Part shown: piece by piece, positions 18,977 through 27,651 of the stretch | How the letters are laid out: each line of letters begins with the position of its first letter | Position numbering within the stretch: the stretch's first letter is position 1 | DNA from: Metabacillus kandeliae | Lineage (GTDB): Bacteria > Bacillota > Bacilli > Bacillales > Bacillaceae | Assembly: GCF_021166585.1 (NCBI RefSeq) | Contig: NZ_JAJOZE010000002.1 | Location: forward strand, 310,001-374,000 | Reading direction: 5' to 3' | Length of the DNA stretch: 64,000 nucleotides | Made by a program: the position numbers and the translations under genes | The notes under the pieces: generated by a model | What the model was told of the DNA's origin: nothing | Database searches by the model: none | Seen by the model: only the letters and a program-made list of their open reading frames with translations

Positions 18977-20200
18977 TTAGGGTATACCAGGGAGACTCAT
19001 GCCATTATTTTTGTAGAAATCAATCTCCGCTTGGCTCATACCTTGGCTTGCAGCATTGTTCGAATCATTCTCATACATTCTCCAAGCCATGTCCTCACCA
19101 AACTGCTGTTTCGCCCACTCCATATTCGCCTTTTCGGAAGCTGACATATGGTTGTAGGTGTATTCTCTCCACTGTTTCTCCTCCGCGTCAGAACGTCTCT
19201 GATACTTTTGAGAGGATTCCCATTGTGAATCGCCCACTTTGTCACGACCCTGCTGATAATCGAACATTTTCTGTTGCCAAGCTCGGTCATATTTAGTCTG
19301 AGACTCCCATTTCGCATCCGATGCAGCATCACGACTCCGGTCGTACTTCGTTTGAGATTCCCACTGAGCATCTGCCCGGGCATCCCTGGTCTTTGTATAG
19401 TCAAACTGCGATTTCCATTGCGAATCCCCCACAGCATCCCGTGAACGCTGATAAGCCTGATCTGTTGTACGGTTATAGGCATCCATCATCGCTTTGGATC
19501 TCTCTGCTTCGAGGGCCATTATCATGGCGTTTTCATCTGCTGGGTTATTCAAATCAGAGATCCGGCGTTGGAAATCATCCATTGTCTGCTGTTCCTGTAG
19601 GTTCAGGTTGTTCAGGGAGGTTTGACGGGTATTGTTCTGCGCTACCTGTGCGGTGACGTTCTCTCCGCTTGCTGTCAGGCCGTTGTTCGCCATCATTTCA
19701 TTGAGTTTCTGTCCATTCTGCAGGTTCACGACATCCGCTTGATTCCTCGCTTGTTGATACTGAGGAGCAACCTGCCCCATTTGCTGATTGATCTGTCCGA
19801 CCGCTTTATCCCTTGCTGCATAATACTGATCCAGCTGCGCCTGCTTCTGCTTATTAAAGTAATCATCCATATAGGACTTTTGCTTATTCATCAGATCTTC
19901 TTGAATCTTATTCTGATCAATCTGAGGAGTCGTATTGTAATTCCATTTATTCGCCACATCGTTGTACTGCTTCATTTGAGCAGCCGTAACGCCTGTATTG
20001 TTCTGCAGAGCCTGGCTTGTACGGTTTAAAAAACGCATATCCACGGACTTTGTATAGTCGCTATTTGGATTCGCCTGCCGGTAGGCTCTTTCATCTGCCG
20101 CATTAGCGAAGGACGTTGCGGTCGGGTTATTGTAGACCATCCCTCCAGCAGCTTGTGGTTTTACGGTCGGCTGAACTGGTTTTTTAACGATTGTCGCCAT
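18977..20200 (-). CDS. Candidate internal virion protein with repeated segments
   Basis: A 407-residue Gln/Asn/Asp-rich protein, helical, with no hydrophobic segment. Residues 240-340 contain at least four degenerate repeats of about 22 residues of the type RDAxxDAQWESQTKYDR. It lies between the fibre-region genes and the virion hydrolase. The position matches the ejection-protein block of short-tailed phages. No family is recognised; a structural rod or DNA-associated internal protein is an inference. Confidence 0.55.
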   Translation of the reverse strand: MATIVKKPVQPTVKPQAAGGMVYNNPTATSFANAADERAYRQANPNSDYTKSVDMRFLNRTSQALQNNTGVTAAQMKQYNDVANKWNYNTTPQIDQNKIQEDLMNKQKSYMDDYFNKQKQAQLDQYYAARDKAVGQINQQMGQVAPQYQQARNQADVVNLQNGQKLNEMMANNGLTASGENVTAQVAQNNTRQTSLNNLNLQEQQTMDDFQRRISDLNNPADENAMIMALEAERSKAMMDAYNRTTDQAYQRSRDAVGDSQWKSQFDYTKTRDARADAQWESQTKYDRSRDAASDAKWESQTKYDRAWQQKMFDYQQGRDKVGDSQWESSQKYQRRSDAEEKQWREYTYNHMSASEKANMEWAKQQFGEDMAWRMYENDSNNAASQGMSQAEIDFYKNNGMSLPGIP

Positions 20201-20211
20201 TCTTTCACCCC

Positions 20212-20460
20212 TTACGAGAAGATGATTTGTTTCGATTTCACATTTACTTTGTAGCTTTTATGTTCCTTAAATTGGTCAGAAAAGGCGCCAAATTCAAGGT
20301 TTATATAGTCGAATGAATCTCTGTCACGCTCAGAAAGCACTGGAAATGAAAAAATGTCCTGCATATCTGTTGTCTGCAAGACATCGCCCTCCATTTCTCC
20401 TTTATCCAGAATGACCTCTCCGCTTGCGTTGTCATAATATATCCGTCTGCCTATTTGCAT
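20212..20460 (-). CDS. Small conserved phage protein next to the tail fibre
   Basis: An 82-residue protein beginning MQIGRRIYYDNASGEVILDKGEMEGDV, a pattern I associate with small proteins next to distal tail genes of Firmicutes phages. No function is known. It follows the fibre gene by 9 nt and precedes the 407-residue gene by 11 nt, so it is part of the tail operon. Confidence 0.6.
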   Translation of the reverse strand: MQIGRRIYYDNASGEVILDKGEMEGDVLQTTDMQDIFSFPVLSERDRDSFDYINLEFGAFSDQFKEHKSYKVNVKSKQIIFS

Positions 20461-20469
20461 ATAAGCCTC

Positions 20470-21384
20470 CTATTCACAGGCTATCCAAGAATAATTTCCA
20501 TCATCAGCCACGGGCATTGTAAAACCGTCTGCCCTTATTTCCTGTCCGCTAGTATAAATCAGCCGTTGATTCCCAAGCGCTACATATTGGATTCCAGATC
20601 CAAGAGGGAATACTGAAGTATCAATCATTGCTGAGTTATAAAAATTGTTATTAGCAAGTGGGTTGTTTGTATAGAGCACCGCATAAATAACACGGGGTTT
20701 AAACGTCAAATTGTTGACAGTTATACGGAAATTACCACCATTATTAACCCCAGCCGCTACACCGGTTGCCGACTTTCGTCCAGTACTCACGCTGTTGATC
20801 TTGGCCGCCAAAGAATCCAGACTTTCCGTGCCTATTGCCGAAGTACCCTTCGCAGTAAGGTTAGCAGCTAGCTTGTTTTTCACATTTTGAACCACTGTTT
20901 TCAGATCATCAAAAGATCCTGTAGCCGATGCGGGGGAGCCAATAACACCCGCTAAATTGGTTTTACCGTTATTGGCATTTGTAAAAAGCTCTTTCAGGAC
21001 CCCTTCAAGGTCTGCAGCTGCAAATAGGTTGGATGCATCAGCCACCGTGATATTGGATGCTTGTTTTGCTGATGCTGCAAGTTTCGCTGATGTGATGGCA
21101 TTGTCAGGAATTTGCCCCAGTGACACGCTATCAATTTGCGATTTGAGCCATACAAGAAGCCCTTGGAGGGTAGATGGGCTACTTCCGATCGGCGTTACAC
21201 CGATATTGTCCGCACCGCTTTTGCCGCTTTCTATGCTAGCGAGCTGATCAATCAGATGATTGAGGGCTACCCGCAGTTCCTCGGGTGAATTGTCAAAGTA
21301 GGCTTTTAATTCAATGGGATTAAGTGAGGGTTTATCCTCTAAATCACTGATCTTCTTCGTGAAATCGTTTAATTTATCGAACAT
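20470..21384 (-). CDS. Tail fibre / needle-like protein
   Basis: A 304-residue protein: charged helical N-terminus (about 1-50), a middle with heptad-like, Ala-rich segments (SAKLAASAKQASNITVADAS; GTESLDSLAAKINSVSTG) and a beta-rich C-terminal domain ending SWIACE. Such architecture is typical of trimeric fibres, with the C-terminal domain as the probable host-contact tip. It comes directly after the nozzle C-terminal part. It could be a fibre or the equivalent of the P22 tail needle. Confidence 0.6.
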   Translation of the reverse strand: MFDKLNDFTKKISDLEDKPSLNPIELKAYFDNSPEELRVALNHLIDQLASIESGKSGADNIGVTPIGSSPSTLQGLLVWLKSQIDSVSLGQIPDNAITSAKLAASAKQASNITVADASNLFAAADLEGVLKELFTNANNGKTNLAGVIGSPASATGSFDDLKTVVQNVKNKLAANLTAKGTSAIGTESLDSLAAKINSVSTGRKSATGVAAGVNNGGNFRITVNNLTFKPRVIYAVLYTNNPLANNNFYNSAMIDTSVFPLGSGIQYVALGNQRLIYTSGQEIRADGFTMPVADDGNYSWIACE

Positions 21385-21396
21385 TTTCTCACTCCT

Positions 21397-22923
21397 TTAC
21401 TTCACAGCAGATTGCATTTTGTATTTGATACCAACAGAAAGAAGCCCCAAACTCTCATCTGGCTCCTCGTTGCTGATGACCAGTTGAAAGTGTGTGACCT
21501 TCTTTGCCTTGATCTTAGCCATGGTTTCCTGCGGGAATTCGCTCATGATGAAGGAAAATCGGCTGAAATCCATATTTTTAAAGTCGAACAAATCCATCCT
21601 TGCTGTTTTGATGATACCGCTCTCCTTTTTATTGGAGATATAACTGAGATTCGCCGAAGTGTTGGTGTCCGGCTTGATGCTGAAGTACACCTTATCAATC
21701 AGCTTCTTCATTTCATGAGCACCGAAGGTCATGTGCTTGGACTTCCAATAGGCTTTAATTGCCTTTCCATCGTCATTATACGGACGTTGCTCATCAGGGC
21801 GCATAAAACGGTGTATAAGGCCGTCTCTGGAGCTTCCGAAGTATAAGTCTCCCTCGATCTCCAAAAAGCAGGAGGCGGGGATATTATCATAAATCAACCA
21901 CTCCTGAACACGGTAATCAAAGAGATACACCTTCTCATTAACCGCTATCCAGTATTTGTTGTCGTAATCAAAGGTGATTGCCTTCTCGATGTTCGGTTCT
22001 TGTTTCAGCATACTGTCAATATTCTCTGAAAGGTGCAGCACATTGCGCTCATCCCTAACATTTGTTGACTGCAGCATGTAAATGCCTTTTTTTGAGAGCA
22101 TAACCGGGTTGTTTTCCACGATTTGAATGGAATTAGAAGCAATGGTCCCTACCTGATCGTTTAACGGAATGATCGGGAACGATGCTTCACCGTCAACCAT
22201 GCTATATTGCATCTTCCAGAGGGAGTTTTCCTTATGAACGATCAAGGAATCGTACTGCTTGGAGAAGCCGACTACCTTTTCAACGTCCATTCCGATCTTG
22301 TAGAAGCCGTTTTCCGGCCAATACGTCGGATCATACAGGCCGCTGCGCCATACATAGCTTGGCATATCCGGATTTCCGCTGAAAAACACCCTGGTATCAT
22401 TTGCGCCGCCATACAGCACCATAAATTTGCACTTTTTGATCTTGGCAGCACTACCGTCTATCGTCTTGTAGGCGGTAATAACGACGTTATTCGTCCCTTT
22501 AGCCGAAGATGCAGTGAATGTCACCTTTCCAGCTGCCCGATCCACGGTGAAATCCGTTCCCTCTTTCTTATCCGTGTTGTCCACTCTGGCTTTTACCTCT
22601 GTGGCATCCAGCCCTTTGAGCGATAAGGTAAATTCCTTTGATGTCCCGTCGCCCGAAAAGCTATCCTTGAACCCTGTACCAAGCAGATTAAAATCCTCAA
22701 AGGCTGTGCCCCCGCCTGCAGGGTCTTTGGATATGGAGACTGTCGGGATATAAGGCTCTACCGCCTTAACGTCTTTTCCATCAAATAAAAGGAACTGCGC
22801 CCCATCCATCATGTACATTTTGTCGTTCATCATAAAAAAAGACACCGGGGAATCAGATAGTCCGGTGTACTTCTCTACTGGCCTTACGGCTTCGGTATAT
22901 AATTCACTTTCCCATGAAAGCAA
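21397..22923 (-). CDS. Tail nozzle/hub protein, C-terminal part
   Basis: A 508-residue beta-rich protein with propeller-like repeats (MNDKMYMMDGAQFLLFDGK, VVGFSKQYDSLIVHKENSLWKM, KKGIYML, YDNKYWIAVNEKVYLFDY) of the kind found in P22 gp10/T7 gp12-type nozzle proteins. It starts at a TTG after AAAGGAG and has no proper N-terminal domain. The 124-residue product at 25871-26245 ends with a LYT-containing strand similar to this protein's start (LYTEAVRP). The simplest reading is that one nozzle gene of about 650 residues has been separated into two pieces by the tailspike/Wzy cassette between them. Confidence 0.65.
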   Translation of the reverse strand: MLSWESELYTEAVRPVEKYTGLSDSPVSFFMMNDKMYMMDGAQFLLFDGKDVKAVEPYIPTVSISKDPAGGGTAFEDFNLLGTGFKDSFSGDGTSKEFTLSLKGLDATEVKARVDNTDKKEGTDFTVDRAAGKVTFTASSAKGTNNVVITAYKTIDGSAAKIKKCKFMVLYGGANDTRVFFSGNPDMPSYVWRSGLYDPTYWPENGFYKIGMDVEKVVGFSKQYDSLIVHKENSLWKMQYSMVDGEASFPIIPLNDQVGTIASNSIQIVENNPVMLSKKGIYMLQSTNVRDERNVLHLSENIDSMLKQEPNIEKAITFDYDNKYWIAVNEKVYLFDYRVQEWLIYDNIPASCFLEIEGDLYFGSSRDGLIHRFMRPDEQRPYNDDGKAIKAYWKSKHMTFGAHEMKKLIDKVYFSIKPDTNTSANLSYISNKKESGIIKTARMDLFDFKNMDFSRFSFIMSEFPQETMAKIKAKKVTHFQLVISNEEPDESLGLLSVGIKYKMQSAVK

Positions 22924-23034
22924 GTGTGTTCAGCTCCTTTCTTGGAGGCATAACAAAAGAGCCGATGTTAAACACCCGCCCCTTTTTTGTGATGAAATTA
23001 GCATTTTAACTTATTGCGTAGTTTGACTTATTGT

Positions 23035-24273
23035 TCACCATGTAAGTCTAAATTTTCTTTTCTTTAAAGACTTAATAATTTTTTCATTCTTTACTTCAAT
23101 GACTTCTGTGTTATATATGGGTAACATACAACCTAAAGCTAGGAAGGTAAATAAAATTCTATTATCATTTATATCGCCTGACACATTGGCATTCACTAAG
23201 GTATAAAAGAATAGGATTATTAAACATAATTGAGCATTATTAATACCTTTCTTCAATGATCTATAAATGCCAATTAAACTAAAAATGATCAACAATGAAA
23301 ATATCATAAAGCCAATCAAACCAAGCTCAGATAAAAGTTCTAGAAAAATATTATGAGGATAGCTTCTGATATCTGCACCCTCATAAAAAGTTGAAAAGGA
23401 ACCTACGCCTTTGCCCCAAACAGGACTAGAATAAAACATTTCCTTTGCCGCAAGAAATCTTTCCGTTCTTCCAGAAGTATAATCTCCCAACAATTCCAAC
23501 CTTAGTCTAATTGTGTAAAATTGTGGCTTGGACCAGTTAGCGATCAAAAGGATAATGCCAACCACCATTGATGACAATAAAAATACCATACTTTTGATTT
23601 TTGTTTTATATCCAGCGGTTAATCTAGTAGAGATTATCAAAGCTAAAATACATGAACTGGCTAGTGAAAGTAAGGGCATTCTAGAACCAGTTTGAAGCAA
23701 AACATACACAGTTAAAGATGTTAATACTAATGACAAGAGCTTATACTTTTCTTTGCCTAACAATCGTACTGTTATTAAAATAATTGCTCCAGTTCCAAAT
23801 AAACGAGCAATACCGATTGAGTTGGATTGACCTAACCTGGTGAAATCCCCAGCAGTATTTTCAAGGTTTGTCATTGAAATAAAACTGACAATTACAGTAA
23901 CGATAATCCCAATGTTTAGAAACTTTTGCAATGATTCTTTAGTTTTTAAGAAGATAAAAACTCCAACAAAGGCCCAACTTGTTAAAGCGAAGTTAACTAA
24001 TTTATCCATTCCGTATTCTAAGCTAGAGGTATAGGAGTAACTTAATAGAATTGAAATGAACAACAGCGTCAAAAATGTAATGGGATAAATAGTTGTTTTG
24101 CGTAGTGTCGGATTTTTTATTAACTTGTTTATACCTAATATCATTGAAGCTACAAACAATACCAATGTGAGATTTATTGTTAAATTCGAAAAAGTTGTCC
24201 TTAATGCCCCTGAGAACAAAAAACTAAAAAAGATAAATTCTGAAGAAAAAACAGTAGTAAAGATTTTTTTCAT
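23035..24273 (-). CDS. O-antigen ligase/polymerase (Wzy/WaaL-like) membrane protein
   Basis: A 412-residue polytopic membrane protein with about 10-11 helices and one large extracytoplasmic loop in the C-terminal half. The loop has the signature of the Wzy_C/O-antigen ligase family: SGRTERFLAAKEMFYSSPVWGKGVGSF, then SYPHNIFLELLSELGLIGF, including the usual Arg and His. In Gram-positive hosts such proteins polymerise surface polysaccharides. The gene is more AT-rich than its neighbours and lies between tailspike and nozzle genes. It has its own promoter-like sequence 30-60 nt upstream, so it could be expressed in the lysogen. ATG at 24273 fits the AGGA site better than GTG at 24282. A lysogenic-conversion role is inferred. 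Confidence 0.85.
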   Translation of the reverse strand: MKKIFTTVFSSEFIFFSFLFSGALRTTFSNLTINLTLVLFVASMILGINKLIKNPTLRKTTIYPITFLTLLFISILLSYSYTSSLEYGMDKLVNFALTSWAFVGVFIFLKTKESLQKFLNIGIIVTVIVSFISMTNLENTAGDFTRLGQSNSIGIARLFGTGAIILITVRLLGKEKYKLLSLVLTSLTVYVLLQTGSRMPLLSLASSCILALIISTRLTAGYKTKIKSMVFLLSSMVVGIILLIANWSKPQFYTIRLRLELLGDYTSGRTERFLAAKEMFYSSPVWGKGVGSFSTFYEGADIRSYPHNIFLELLSELGLIGFMIFSLLIIFSLIGIYRSLKKGINNAQLCLIILFFYTLVNANVSGDINDNRILFTFLALGCMLPIYNTEVIEVKNEKIIKSLKKRKFRLTW

Positions 24274-24307
24274 TGTATTCACATCCTGAAATATACATAT
24301 TAATTGT

Positions 24308-24336
24308 ATGATATATATTCAGGGAAAAAAAGTAAA
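24308..24336 (-). promoter_or_regulatory. SigA-type promoter for the Wzy-like gene
   Basis: On the minus strand, TTTACT (24336-24331), a 17-nt spacer and TATCAT (24313-24308) precede the start codon by about 35 nt. No other structural gene here shows such a site, which points to expression independent of the late operon. Confidence 0.5.
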
Positions 24337-24343
24337 TATTTTT

Positions 24344-25870
24344 TTAAGTTTGAGAACCCACAACAACACCGTCGGTATCGCTCGTAGGTGCTCCATTTTT
24401 GATTCTTAACTTACCTGTTGCATCCATCCACAGATGATTACTACCCAAAATTAAATGACCGTAGTTCCAACGACCATCAACCTTCCAACTATTTGCATTT
24501 GTAACACCGCCAACATTGTCTTCCCATCGAATTATAGCGATATCCGGAGTTTTTGTTCCATCTCCTATTTGAAAACCTGTGTGCTTAATCCCTATTCTTT
24601 GGTAAACTTCTCCCGTCTTTTTAGCGATTATTACATCATTATCTGTTTCCATTGTAAAATGTGTTTTGTATTGAAGAGAGCCATTTCTTCCATCTCCTAT
24701 AAATACCGCAAAAATATCGTTAATTGTTCCGCCGCTTATAAAATCTGTAGTCGGATTGCCTAAAAATCCTGTCATTGATGATGTTCTTGATTTAATACCA
24801 CCCGTGGGAATATCAATTAGTGTACCAGTAAAGCCAGCAAAAGATGGTCTTCTGATATCTATGTTTATTGCATTAGTCCATTTAAAACAATGAGTAGTTT
24901 TTGCTCCGCCCCCAAAGTGGCATCCATCAAATAGTACGTTGATAGCCGCTAATGATGTGGTGCCCAATTCGATTAAATAGTCCACTGTAGAGCCAGTATT
25001 TTCAAACCAACAACCGTAAAAATTCAAATTCCGTACTTTCCCTATTTTTAGCAATGTAGCTGTTAACCCTTCGGTGGAAAAATCACAAGCAAAAAAGTTT
25101 ATTGTGTCCGAAAAACCCAATGAATCTCCATTAATCCCTATAAGAGCTGAGCATTCATTAGCTAAAAATTGACACTTTGTAAAAGTTAAATCATTGTTGT
25201 TGGTATTATTAATATCTAGCCCTATTTTTGTTCCTCTAACCGTCAGTTTTCTAAAATCAGCAGAATAACAAGAATCATCAATGGTTAATCCTGTCCCATT
25301 GACATTGGCAATGTGAACATTGTCAATTAAACTTTTCCCGAAGCTATACGAAGTATAATGTATCCCCTTAGATGCCATTAATTGCCCATCAATAGCGATA
25401 TCTTTTAAATTGATTCCATTTTCCGAATCAGGAACATTGACCTTTATAACCGTATTTTCATGATTAGCTACCAATGTGGACTTTCGGATATTTGTATTTC
25501 GGTTGTTACCCTGTATAAAGGTGTTAGCTTTAGAAATGACTATTTCACTGTTAATTAAGTACCTCTCTTTTTCTAAAAATAATGATTTATCCTGATTACT
25601 ATTAATGAATGTGTTTATTACGGCGGAATCATCTGCTGCGTTATCTCCTTTTGCATTAACTTGACCTGACGGCTTAGTCATATTAATGCTATCTTTCAAC
25701 TGCGCAGTAATATCAACTTGCTTATCATTTAAAACCGCAATTTTATCTTCTTTTGCCTTCAGATCGTTCGCAATCGTCTCAGTAGCTGCCGCCATTCCCT
25801 CGATCGTCTGGATCTTCGTATCTTCGGCACTCCATTTGTATAAATTAAGATGTTCTGTTGTTTCAGCCAT
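24344..25870 (-). CDS. Tailspike with right-handed beta-helix
   Basis: A 508-residue receptor-binding or glycan-degrading spike. Residues 1-65 form an N-terminal attachment region (TEHLNLYKWSAEDTKIQTIEGM plus coiled coil). VNAKGDNAADDSAVINTFI near residue 72 is the classic entry to a pectate-lyase_3 beta-helix, which continues with short Asn-rich turns to about 360. A C-terminal domain (about 380-508) ends LRIKNGAPTSDTDGVVVG, as in many Bacillus phage spikes. Catalytic residues cannot be assigned. The ATG follows the stop codon of the nozzle N-terminal piece directly (TAGATG). The gene belongs to the cassette that also holds the Wzy-like gene. Confidence 0.8.
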   Translation of the reverse strand: MAETTEHLNLYKWSAEDTKIQTIEGMAAATETIANDLKAKEDKIAVLNDKQVDITAQLKDSINMTKPSGQVNAKGDNAADDSAVINTFINSNQDKSLFLEKERYLINSEIVISKANTFIQGNNRNTNIRKSTLVANHENTVIKVNVPDSENGINLKDIAIDGQLMASKGIHYTSYSFGKSLIDNVHIANVNGTGLTIDDSCYSADFRKLTVRGTKIGLDINNTNNNDLTFTKCQFLANECSALIGINGDSLGFSDTINFFACDFSTEGLTATLLKIGKVRNLNFYGCWFENTGSTVDYLIELGTTSLAAINVLFDGCHFGGGAKTTHCFKWTNAINIDIRRPSFAGFTGTLIDIPTGGIKSRTSSMTGFLGNPTTDFISGGTINDIFAVFIGDGRNGSLQYKTHFTMETDNDVIIAKKTGEVYQRIGIKHTGFQIGDGTKTPDIAIIRWEDNVGGVTNANSWKVDGRWNYGHLILGSNHLWMDATGKLRIKNGAPTSDTDGVVVGSQT

Positions 25871-26245
25871 CTAACCACCCCACGTTTCCGTTAAATCATC
25901 ATCAGACCACACAGCTTCCGTTTTATTGTTCCTGCTGGGCTTTGCTGTTGTGGTATATAGTTCGTTCCCTTGTGCAAAGAAGAATGTTTCTGTGCCATCC
26001 AGCTGCTTATGGACGAACATGCCGTTGATCTTCCCCTGACCCACTGATTTAGGGATAATTCGGCTGTACCCAGTGCGCTTATTCAATGCTCCCCGTTCAT
26101 CAATGTTCATGTTCAGCATTTCTGGAGACTGAGCTTCTTCAATCTGTGTCGGCGTGACGCTGGCGTTTACCCCTTTAAACGGCTCTACCCGCAGCAATAG
26201 AGGATCTGCTTGCATTCTTGCGCTCATTTTAGCCATTGAATCCAT
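25871..26245 (-). CDS. Tail nozzle protein, N-terminal part
   Basis: A 124-residue protein with FKGVNASVTPTQIEEAQSPEMLNMNIDERGALNKRTGY, the usual N-terminus of short-tail nozzle proteins (P22 gp10 / T7 tail tubular protein B style), followed by one propeller strand pair (GKINGMFVHKQLDGTETFFFAQGNELYT). It then ends in TWGG and a stop. That is far too short for a nozzle; the missing part appears as the separate gene at 21397-22923. It overlaps the adaptor gene by 17 nt. Whether the two pieces assemble or the protein is defective is unknown. Confidence 0.6.
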   Translation of the reverse strand: MDSMAKMSARMQADPLLLRVEPFKGVNASVTPTQIEEAQSPEMLNMNIDERGALNKRTGYSRIIPKSVGQGKINGMFVHKQLDGTETFFFAQGNELYTTTAKPSRNNKTEAVWSDDDLTETWGG

Positions 26246-26606
26246 TCACCCCGTAAACATCGGTTATAGGCTGGCTTCTCGTCTGCTGTTTGCGCTTTAG
26301 CTCCTCATATCGGTCATTGAAGAAAGAAGCTGAGTTAGGATCATCAATCAGCAATAGGTGAGCAGCAAGGCCATAAGGAAGCACTAGTAAGGCTATTCGA
26401 TCAGATACAAGGAGGTATTGTGATAGATCAGTCTGAATGACCGGTGATTGATCAAGTGGAATCAACTCTGTTTGTAATGTCGTTAAGAAGGTCAGCGCCT
26501 TCGCTTTGTAGTAACCGGGATTCTCTATCACAATGTTTCCTGTTTCTGAGACTTCATCAATCAGCGTCATCGCCATGTCAAAGACTTGCTGGCCTGTGAC
26601 TGCCAT
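26229..26606 (-). CDS. Head-tail adaptor protein
   Basis: A 125-residue helical protein (QQVFDMAMTLIDEVSETGN, then YYKAKALTFLTTLQTEL and LLVLPYGLAAHLLLIDDPNSASFFNDRYEEL) with the pattern of gp4/gp11-type adaptors that sit under the portal ring of short-tailed phages. It lies between the capsid and nozzle genes, the same order as P22. The identification rests on pattern and position. Confidence 0.65.
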   Translation of the reverse strand: MAVTGQQVFDMAMTLIDEVSETGNIVIENPGYYKAKALTFLTTLQTELIPLDQSPVIQTDLSQYLLVSDRIALLVLPYGLAAHLLLIDDPNSASFFNDRYEELKRKQQTRSQPITDVYGVNGFNG

Positions 26607-26632
26607 TCAATCACCCCTCATATACATAAAAA

Positions 26633-26654
26633 AAGGGCAGGTTACCCCGCCCTT
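26633..26654 (-). terminator. Terminator downstream of the capsid genes
   Basis: An AAGGGC-rich stem (22 nt, GGTAAC loop region) followed by seven T on the minus strand. It would lower transcription of tail genes relative to the major capsid gene. Confidence 0.7.
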
Positions 26655-26660
26655 TACAGA

Positions 26661-26786
26661 TTACTTGCGTTTCTTCGGTTCTTCTTCATTGATTTCTTTC
26701 AGGCCTTCTGCTTCAAAAGCAGCAGCATGTGCCTCACTTTTTGCTTCAAGTTCAATACCGTTTTCCGTTACAAAAACTCTTGCCAT
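26661..26786 (-). CDS. Small protein after the major capsid gene
   Basis: A 41-residue charged protein, MARVFVTENGIELEAKSEAH followed by an acidic and then basic tail. The start follows AAAGGATGATGG with suitable spacing. Many phages carry a similarly sized gene between coat and head-completion genes; its function is unknown. Confidence 0.6.
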   Translation of the reverse strand: MARVFVTENGIELEAKSEAHAAAFEAEGLKEINEEEPKKRK

Positions 26787-26806
26787 GTTCCATCATCCTT
26801 TCTAAA

Positions 26807-27637
26807 TTAAACTGTTAACCAAGCGTAGACAGCTTTTTTCTTGGAATCCATGATGAACGCATCATAATAGATACGGCCTTCAACCAACCAGCCGTTGATA
26901 CCAGGAGGATTATCATGCGTCTTATAGTCCTCCAGCTTCTTAGGAGCACACATCGCTGATTTGTGAGTCAGGATGAATGGTGTTTTAGCCGGGAAGTAAG
27001 GAGTCGGCATTTTGATAATCGCCACGCCATCAACCTCACCAACCTGGCCTTTCACAAGCATTTCCTGCGCCATGTCAGATGCTTTGATAAAGCTTGGATC
27101 TAGTTTCAAGAAGTTGTGGTAAGCAGGTGTTACATAGCAAAGGCGGCTTTCAACCGGTACTTTGTTGTCATCAAGATAAGCCTGACCTTGCAGGAATGAA
27201 GTGTAAGCATTGGACGCTGTGATGTTTGTCGCTGTCGGTGTTCCGCCATTAGCTGCTGCAGCTGCTGCGTATTTACCGATGCGGTACATATCAATCTCAG
27301 GCACAACGACTTCACTGATCTGACGAGCAAGCGCTTTGCCGGCTTCTTTCACGTTCATTTGATCCGCTTTATTACCACGGTCGATCGTGAAGGAGAAAGA
27401 ACGATCTTGCGTAAGAGTGTAAGTCGCTACAGTGTCATCAAGCTCAGCAGGCGTACCGTAACGGCCAGAACCTGTCCGAGTGTAGTTGTTCATCGGGGAT
27501 GTTGCAATAGAGTAAACGTTAATCGTCTTAACGCCGTCCCAATCGTATTCCTGATGCACGTTTTTCTCTGTATAGGATTTAAGTTTAAACCTCTCGTCTA
27601 CTTTACTTGAATACTTGGAAGCTAAATTAACTGCCAT
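26807..27637 (-). CDS. Major capsid protein
   Basis: A 276-residue coat protein expected to have the HK97 fold. The sequence has the Lys/Arg-rich N-arm (SKYSSKVDERFKLKS), DRSFSFTIDRGNKADQM, the VVVPEIDMYRIGKYA helix and a beta-rich end (GWLVEGRIYYDAFIMDSKKKAVYAW), as in coat proteins of many Firmicutes phages. It lies directly downstream of the scaffold gene and a terminator follows, consistent with the highest expression in the operon. Confidence 0.85.
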   Translation of the reverse strand: MAVNLASKYSSKVDERFKLKSYTEKNVHQEYDWDGVKTINVYSIATSPMNNYTRTGSGRYGTPAELDDTVATYTLTQDRSFSFTIDRGNKADQMNVKEAGKALARQISEVVVPEIDMYRIGKYAAAAAANGGTPTATNITASNAYTSFLQGQAYLDDNKVPVESRLCYVTPAYHNFLKLDPSFIKASDMAQEMLVKGQVGEVDGVAIIKMPTPYFPAKTPFILTHKSAMCAPKKLEDYKTHDNPPGINGWLVEGRIYYDAFIMDSKKKAVYAWLTV

Positions 27638-27651
27638 TTATGATTCACTCC

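Noticed and set aside
19100-19500. Spaced repeats in the 407-residue gene considered as a CRISPR array
   Set aside because: The repeats are degenerate, in frame and encode a protein repeat.
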